A DNA stretch of 33,884 nt from Gemmatimonadaceae bacterium (lineage in GTDB: Bacteria; Gemmatimonadota; Gemmatimonadetes; Gemmatimonadales; Gemmatimonadaceae). The stretch's first letter is position 1, and the number at the start of each line of letters is the position of its first letter. The DNA lies in assembly GCA_025928335.1 (NCBI GenBank), contig JAICJQ010000028.1:1-33884 (forward strand). The letters are read 5' to 3'. The position numbers and the translations under genes are program-made. The notes beneath the pieces are model-generated. The model did no database searches. It had not been told where the DNA came from and saw nothing but the letters and a program-made list of their open reading frames with translations. This document shows positions 32,201 to 33,884 of the stretch, piece by piece.

Positions 32201-32211
32201 TGTCGTTCTGA
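29203..32211 (+). CDS. MA-like metallopeptidase fused to beta-propeller and outer-membrane barrel
   Basis: The 1002-residue protein from ATG 29203 is a modular surface protein. After the signal region (CLAFPCVAQ) comes a gluzincin-type metallopeptidase. Its VVTHELTHIFHLD contains HExxH (residues His147, Glu148, His151) and WLVEGLAVYEES supplies the downstream zinc Glu (about residue 187). Next, about residues 310-590, are repeats of the WD40-like PD40/TolB type (RWSHSGTLIVASHWL, PSWLPDDSGVMYSSDRSG, DPTPSPNGQRTATVLF). The C-terminal 370 residues form a barrel resembling the Omp85 surface-antigen domain (YKSLAFPGFAHHVLALRG), ending VYLVSGLSF. The start is uncertain: ATG 29203 overlaps the amidase stop but translates the palindromic element at 29210-29300; ATG 29296 or 29308 would give a signal peptide with little positive charge. 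The peptidase substrate is unknown. Confidence 0.9.
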   Translation: MNRHPERSEGPTVLFQSLNRANRSFVAALLRMTAVMSVCLAFPCVAQAPNLDWRTIKTQHFYVHFNPWTEALARRIAANAERAYEQLSHDMHPPRGMIDLVLSDDVDFSNGFATPFPTNRIVVYANPPVSESALRYTNDWAQLVVTHELTHIFHLDRTRGIWSLGQHIFGRASPLFPNSYSPSWLVEGLAVYEESNLTGSGRINGSEHRMIARSTAIDHHFLPIGALSLAQGEFPFGETAYGYGSLFIDYLARTRGQENVGRFVDKSAAEIIPYLLNVPAKQAFGISFSRGWHLFADSIARSLGPSTNPPFPGWRQITNDGVFVSAPRWLSDSSIVYSGTPGRESYSAFKIDLAGKRTQLGRRNSESPNVPLSDGSLLFAQIDYTNPYQQRSDLYVQRGGRQRQITFGRRIANPDARRDGQIVAVQITPGATHLVRVSPDGKTITPITTGSFDEQWTEPRWSHSGTLIVASHWLRGNVSQVVVLDTVGRIRHIVSSGNSIEATPSWLPDDSGVMYSSDRSGSAEIYVERLADSTTYKLSATPVGMFDPTPSPNGQRTATVLFRADGYHLGAGSCCEFAEEQRVADYKSTQPSPRLPPIAIDSAPARKYSPWRTFLPRYWLPVIDQGIAGGDRIGFETSGYDVIGRHRISGQVEFPTNKTGVTGFGNYEYSGLGNPVIDVDLTQDWDLLGAVFERNAERQVLGNLYRRTRTADVLATWLRPRYRTSMSFTVGAGLEQRTFTTTANVPLSSLDTTGAFTPPVFPNLVAAATFANTQRPAFSISPEDGVRLAVTGRDRFKSGPAGNEGSSYSVIGTASAYKSLAFPGFAHHVLALRGAAGWADERAAGYFGVGGVSGGTFQVIPGYTLGEGRVTFPVRGFEQSTLVGTRAFSGSVEYRAPLVMIGRAPGILPFFFDRTSLTLFSDYGTAWCPTVQIGREVCNTNSQFLTSRLAIASAGAELNVNMGVLSWDAPYQFRLGIAAPTYNRALFGQPAVQVYLVSGLSF
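29210..29300. repeat. Palindromic intergenic element with GTCATCCTGAG ends
   Basis: GTCATCCTGAG (29210-29220) and CTCAGGATGAC (29290-29300) are exact inverted repeats. The inner arms continue imperfectly, CGAAGCGAAGGACCTA (29221-29236) against TAGGTCCTTCGTCGCTGCGC (29268-29287). The 91-base element would fold into one hairpin with a loop of about 31 bases. Elements with these ends are widespread between genes in many bacterial phyla. Here it sits exactly at the junction of two coding regions. Confidence 0.92.
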
Positions 32212-32236
32212 GCTCTGGCGTGCGACGTACAAGTCC

Positions 32237-33520
32237 GTGAGCGCTAGACCCCGTCACGCGTTACCAATGCTGCTGTCGGCGATCGTGGCACTCGCCTGCA
32301 ACACAACGCAAAAGACAGCCACCTCGGCCAGCGGCGGCTGCGACGATTCGATCAAGCTTCCCGCGGGCTTCTGCGCGATCGTCTTCGCCGAGAGCGCCGG
32401 TCCCGTACGCGACATCGCGGTTCGCAAGAACGGAGATGTGTTCGTCGGACTGCTCGATCAGCGACGCCAGCCCGGCGGCGTGCTCGCCTTGCGCGACACG
32501 AACAAGGATGGCCACGCGGACGTCGCCGTGCATTTTGGGGAAGGTGGCGTGCACGGCGTCGCGTTGGCGGGCGATTCGACGCTCTACGCCTCCACCGCGA
32601 CATCCATTCTTCGCTTTCATCTCACCGACTCGCTGCTGCCGAAGAAGCGCGTCGACACGATCGTCGTCGGTTTACCGGCGCGTCAGCCGCCCTCGCACAC
32701 CATCGCGGTCGACGTCCGCGGCAATTTGATCGTGAACATCGGTGCGGCGACCAACGCTTGCGTGCCGGGCGACGCGCCGCAGAAGGCTGGTCCCGACCCC
32801 TGTCCCGAGCTCCAAAACTCCGGCGGCATCTGGCGCTTCGGCACCGAGAAAGCGAATCAGCCCGTCGCCGAGGGCACACGCATCGCGACGGGCCTCCACA
32901 ACGCGATCGCTCTCGCCGTGAATCCCGGCGACACGATGGTCTACGCCGTGTCGCAGGGCCGCGATGGTCTGCACGACGCGTGGCCGAATCTCTACAGCGA
33001 GCAGGAGGCCGCGACCGCCGCCGCCGAAGAAATGATCCGCATCGCCTCGTACCGCGCCGATTTCGGCTGGCCGTACTGTTATTACGATTATCTAAAGCAG
33101 GAACGCCGCCTCGCCCCCGAATACGGCGGCGACAAGGAACGCACCGATCGCTGCGACCGCTTGATCCAACCCCTCATCGCCTTCCCCGCGCACTGGTCGC
33201 CGATGGGATTGCTCTTCTACACGGGCACGATGTTCCCGCCCCAGTATCGCGGCGGCGCATTCATCGCCTTCCACGGCTCAGCCGCCCGCGCGCCATTCCC
33301 CGAAGAGGGCTACCAGGTCGTCTTCCTCGCTTTCAAGGATGGCATGGCCGCCGAGGATACGATCTTCGCCTCAGGCTTCGCCGGCACCATGGTCACGCCC
33401 CAAGGCGCCGACCACCGCCCCGTCGGTCTGGCACAGGGTCCGGATGGTTCGCTTTTCGTCACCGATGACAAGGGCGGCCGCATCTGGAAAATCGTCTACA
33501 AGGCCGCGCCGACGAAATAG
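32237..33520 (+). CDS. Sorbosone-dehydrogenase-like PQQ beta-propeller lipoprotein
   Basis: The 427-residue exported protein has a lipoprotein signal (MLLSAIVALACNTT) and a beta-propeller of the L-sorbosone dehydrogenase / soluble glucose dehydrogenase group, enzymes that oxidise sugars with PQQ. Blocks seen are VRDIAVRKNGDVFVGLLD, LRDTNKDGHADVAVHFGEG, HTIAVDVRGNLIVNIGAATN, ATGLHNAIALAVNPG, a segment FGWPYCYYDY, HWSPMGLLFYTG and HRPVGLAQGPDGSLFVTDD. These match the family, but PQQ-binding residues were not all checked. The start GTG 32237 provides a basic n-region (SARPRHALP); an ATG at 32267 is the alternative. It lies 25 bases after the MA-peptidase stop and may be cotranscribed with it. 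No PQQ synthesis gene is present, and some homologues may not be catalytic. Confidence 0.88.
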   Translation: MSARPRHALPMLLSAIVALACNTTQKTATSASGGCDDSIKLPAGFCAIVFAESAGPVRDIAVRKNGDVFVGLLDQRRQPGGVLALRDTNKDGHADVAVHFGEGGVHGVALAGDSTLYASTATSILRFHLTDSLLPKKRVDTIVVGLPARQPPSHTIAVDVRGNLIVNIGAATNACVPGDAPQKAGPDPCPELQNSGGIWRFGTEKANQPVAEGTRIATGLHNAIALAVNPGDTMVYAVSQGRDGLHDAWPNLYSEQEAATAAAEEMIRIASYRADFGWPYCYYDYLKQERRLAPEYGGDKERTDRCDRLIQPLIAFPAHWSPMGLLFYTGTMFPPQYRGGAFIAFHGSAARAPFPEEGYQVVFLAFKDGMAAEDTIFASGFAGTMVTPQGADHRPVGLAQGPDGSLFVTDDKGGRIWKIVYKAAPTK

Positions 33521-33551
33521 CTCACGATAACTGCGGGACTCCGTGCGCGAG

Positions 33552-33884
33552 CTACCAAGCGGCGAGGATCGCGCCCATGATCACGAGCGCCACCAAATTA
33601 CTTCCCGCGTTGATCAGCAGCAGCTGCGTCGGTCGCTTCGCCGCGGCCCAGTCGTCGAGCTGGACGACGAGAATGAAGCCGAGCCAATTCAAGAATCCCA
33701 CGGCCGCGCCGAGCGGGATCGTCTTCGCTCCGGCGTAGAACACGGCGTGCGCAAGGACGAAGCTCATGACGACCGCGCCGAGGATCCAGGTGATGAACCC
33801 TTTCGCCGCTCCGCCCTTCATTTGCTCGTCGCTGATGTGATTCAGTTGCTGCCACTGTCGGAGAAAGAGCACCGGCGAGTACCA
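33552..33884 (-). CDS. DUF1761-like integral membrane protein (5' end outside window)
   Basis: The gene runs leftward and its beginning lies beyond the window end. The visible 110 residues start within WYSPVLFLRQW, matching the first helix of DUF1761 proteins, and contain three more hydrophobic helices (FITWILGAVVMSFVLAHAVF, IPLGAAVGFLNWLGFILVVQ and LLLINAGSNLVALVIMGAIL). The stop is at 33552. A GTG at 33872 is in frame but falls inside the first helix, so I do not regard it as the start. Function in the family is unknown. It is convergent with the sorbosone-dehydrogenase-like gene, with 31 bases between. Confidence 0.8.
   Translation of the reverse strand, partial: WYSPVLFLRQWQQLNHISDEQMKGGAAKGFITWILGAVVMSFVLAHAVFYAGAKTIPLGAAVGFLNWLGFILVVQLDDWAAAKRPTQLLLINAGSNLVALVIMGAILAAW

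Noticed and set aside
32237-33520. Assignment as a true PQQ-dependent glucose dehydrogenase.
   Set aside because: The overall propeller matches the sorbosone dehydrogenase-like group, but the full set of PQQ and calcium ligands could not be verified by eye, so a general name was kept.

Overview
The window is GC-rich, densely coded bacterial chromosome. Several features point to Gemmatimonadota, probably a soil or sediment member: a PadR regulator beside an acidobacterial-type (ADOP) permease, a TonB receptor paired with a DUF4249-like lipoprotein, an MA-like metallopeptidase fused to a beta-propeller and an outer-membrane barrel, and many exported proteins ending in barrel-type C-termini. The phylum is inferred from gene content. 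There is no rRNA, tRNA, CRISPR array, phage module or transposase gene.

Layout. 1-1662: a 13-bp tandem array, then a frameshifted secreted M20 peptidase (-). 1795-6700: an orphan GvpL/GvpF homologue, priA, a PadR regulator and an internally deleted ADOP permease (+). 6909-9199: a stand-alone LOR/SDH (ornithine cyclodeaminase-type) enzyme with a small overlapping partner, then an outer-membrane barrel protein (+). 9542-14857 (-): phosphodiesterase-superfamily protein, TonB receptor and DUF4249-like lipoprotein, overlapping end to end. 14844-15566: CcdA (+), whose start overlaps the divergent phosphodiesterase start. 15590-15862: a MITE-like inverted-repeat element. 15934-18960 (-): an ABC exporter, soluble histidine kinase and single-domain response regulator in one tightly coupled operon. 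18989-22690: a glycine-zipper lipoprotein, gamma-glutamyltransferase and another barrel protein. 22745-24819 (+): MurQ and AnmK, overlapping by 4 bp, for anhydro-MurNAc recycling. 24932-27146 (-): an exported protein and a membrane-anchored PP2C phosphatase. 27272-33520 (+): an AMIN/Amidase_3 lipoprotein, the MA-peptidase/propeller/barrel protein and a sorbosone-dehydrogenase-like lipoprotein. 33552-end: a partial DUF1761-type membrane protein (-).

Most genes concern the cell envelope: peptidoglycan cleavage and recycling, outer-membrane barrels, lipoproteins, disulfide chemistry and export.

The most striking non-genic signal is a degenerate 17-18-bp tandem repeat (gene-sense consensus about GGCGGRGATAACGAGAA). 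It directly follows stop codons and always has the same orientation relative to the gene it follows. There are five clear arrays (after the genes ending at 9199, 9542, 19900, 20167 and 25920) and weaker traces after those ending at 22061, 33520 and 84. Two pairs of arrays flank strong terminators between convergent genes. A second dispersed repeat is an octamer (GCCGAGTC and relatives) that sits inside three coding regions. Several palindromic REP-like elements are also present, one of which appears to be translated at the 5' end of the gene at 29203.
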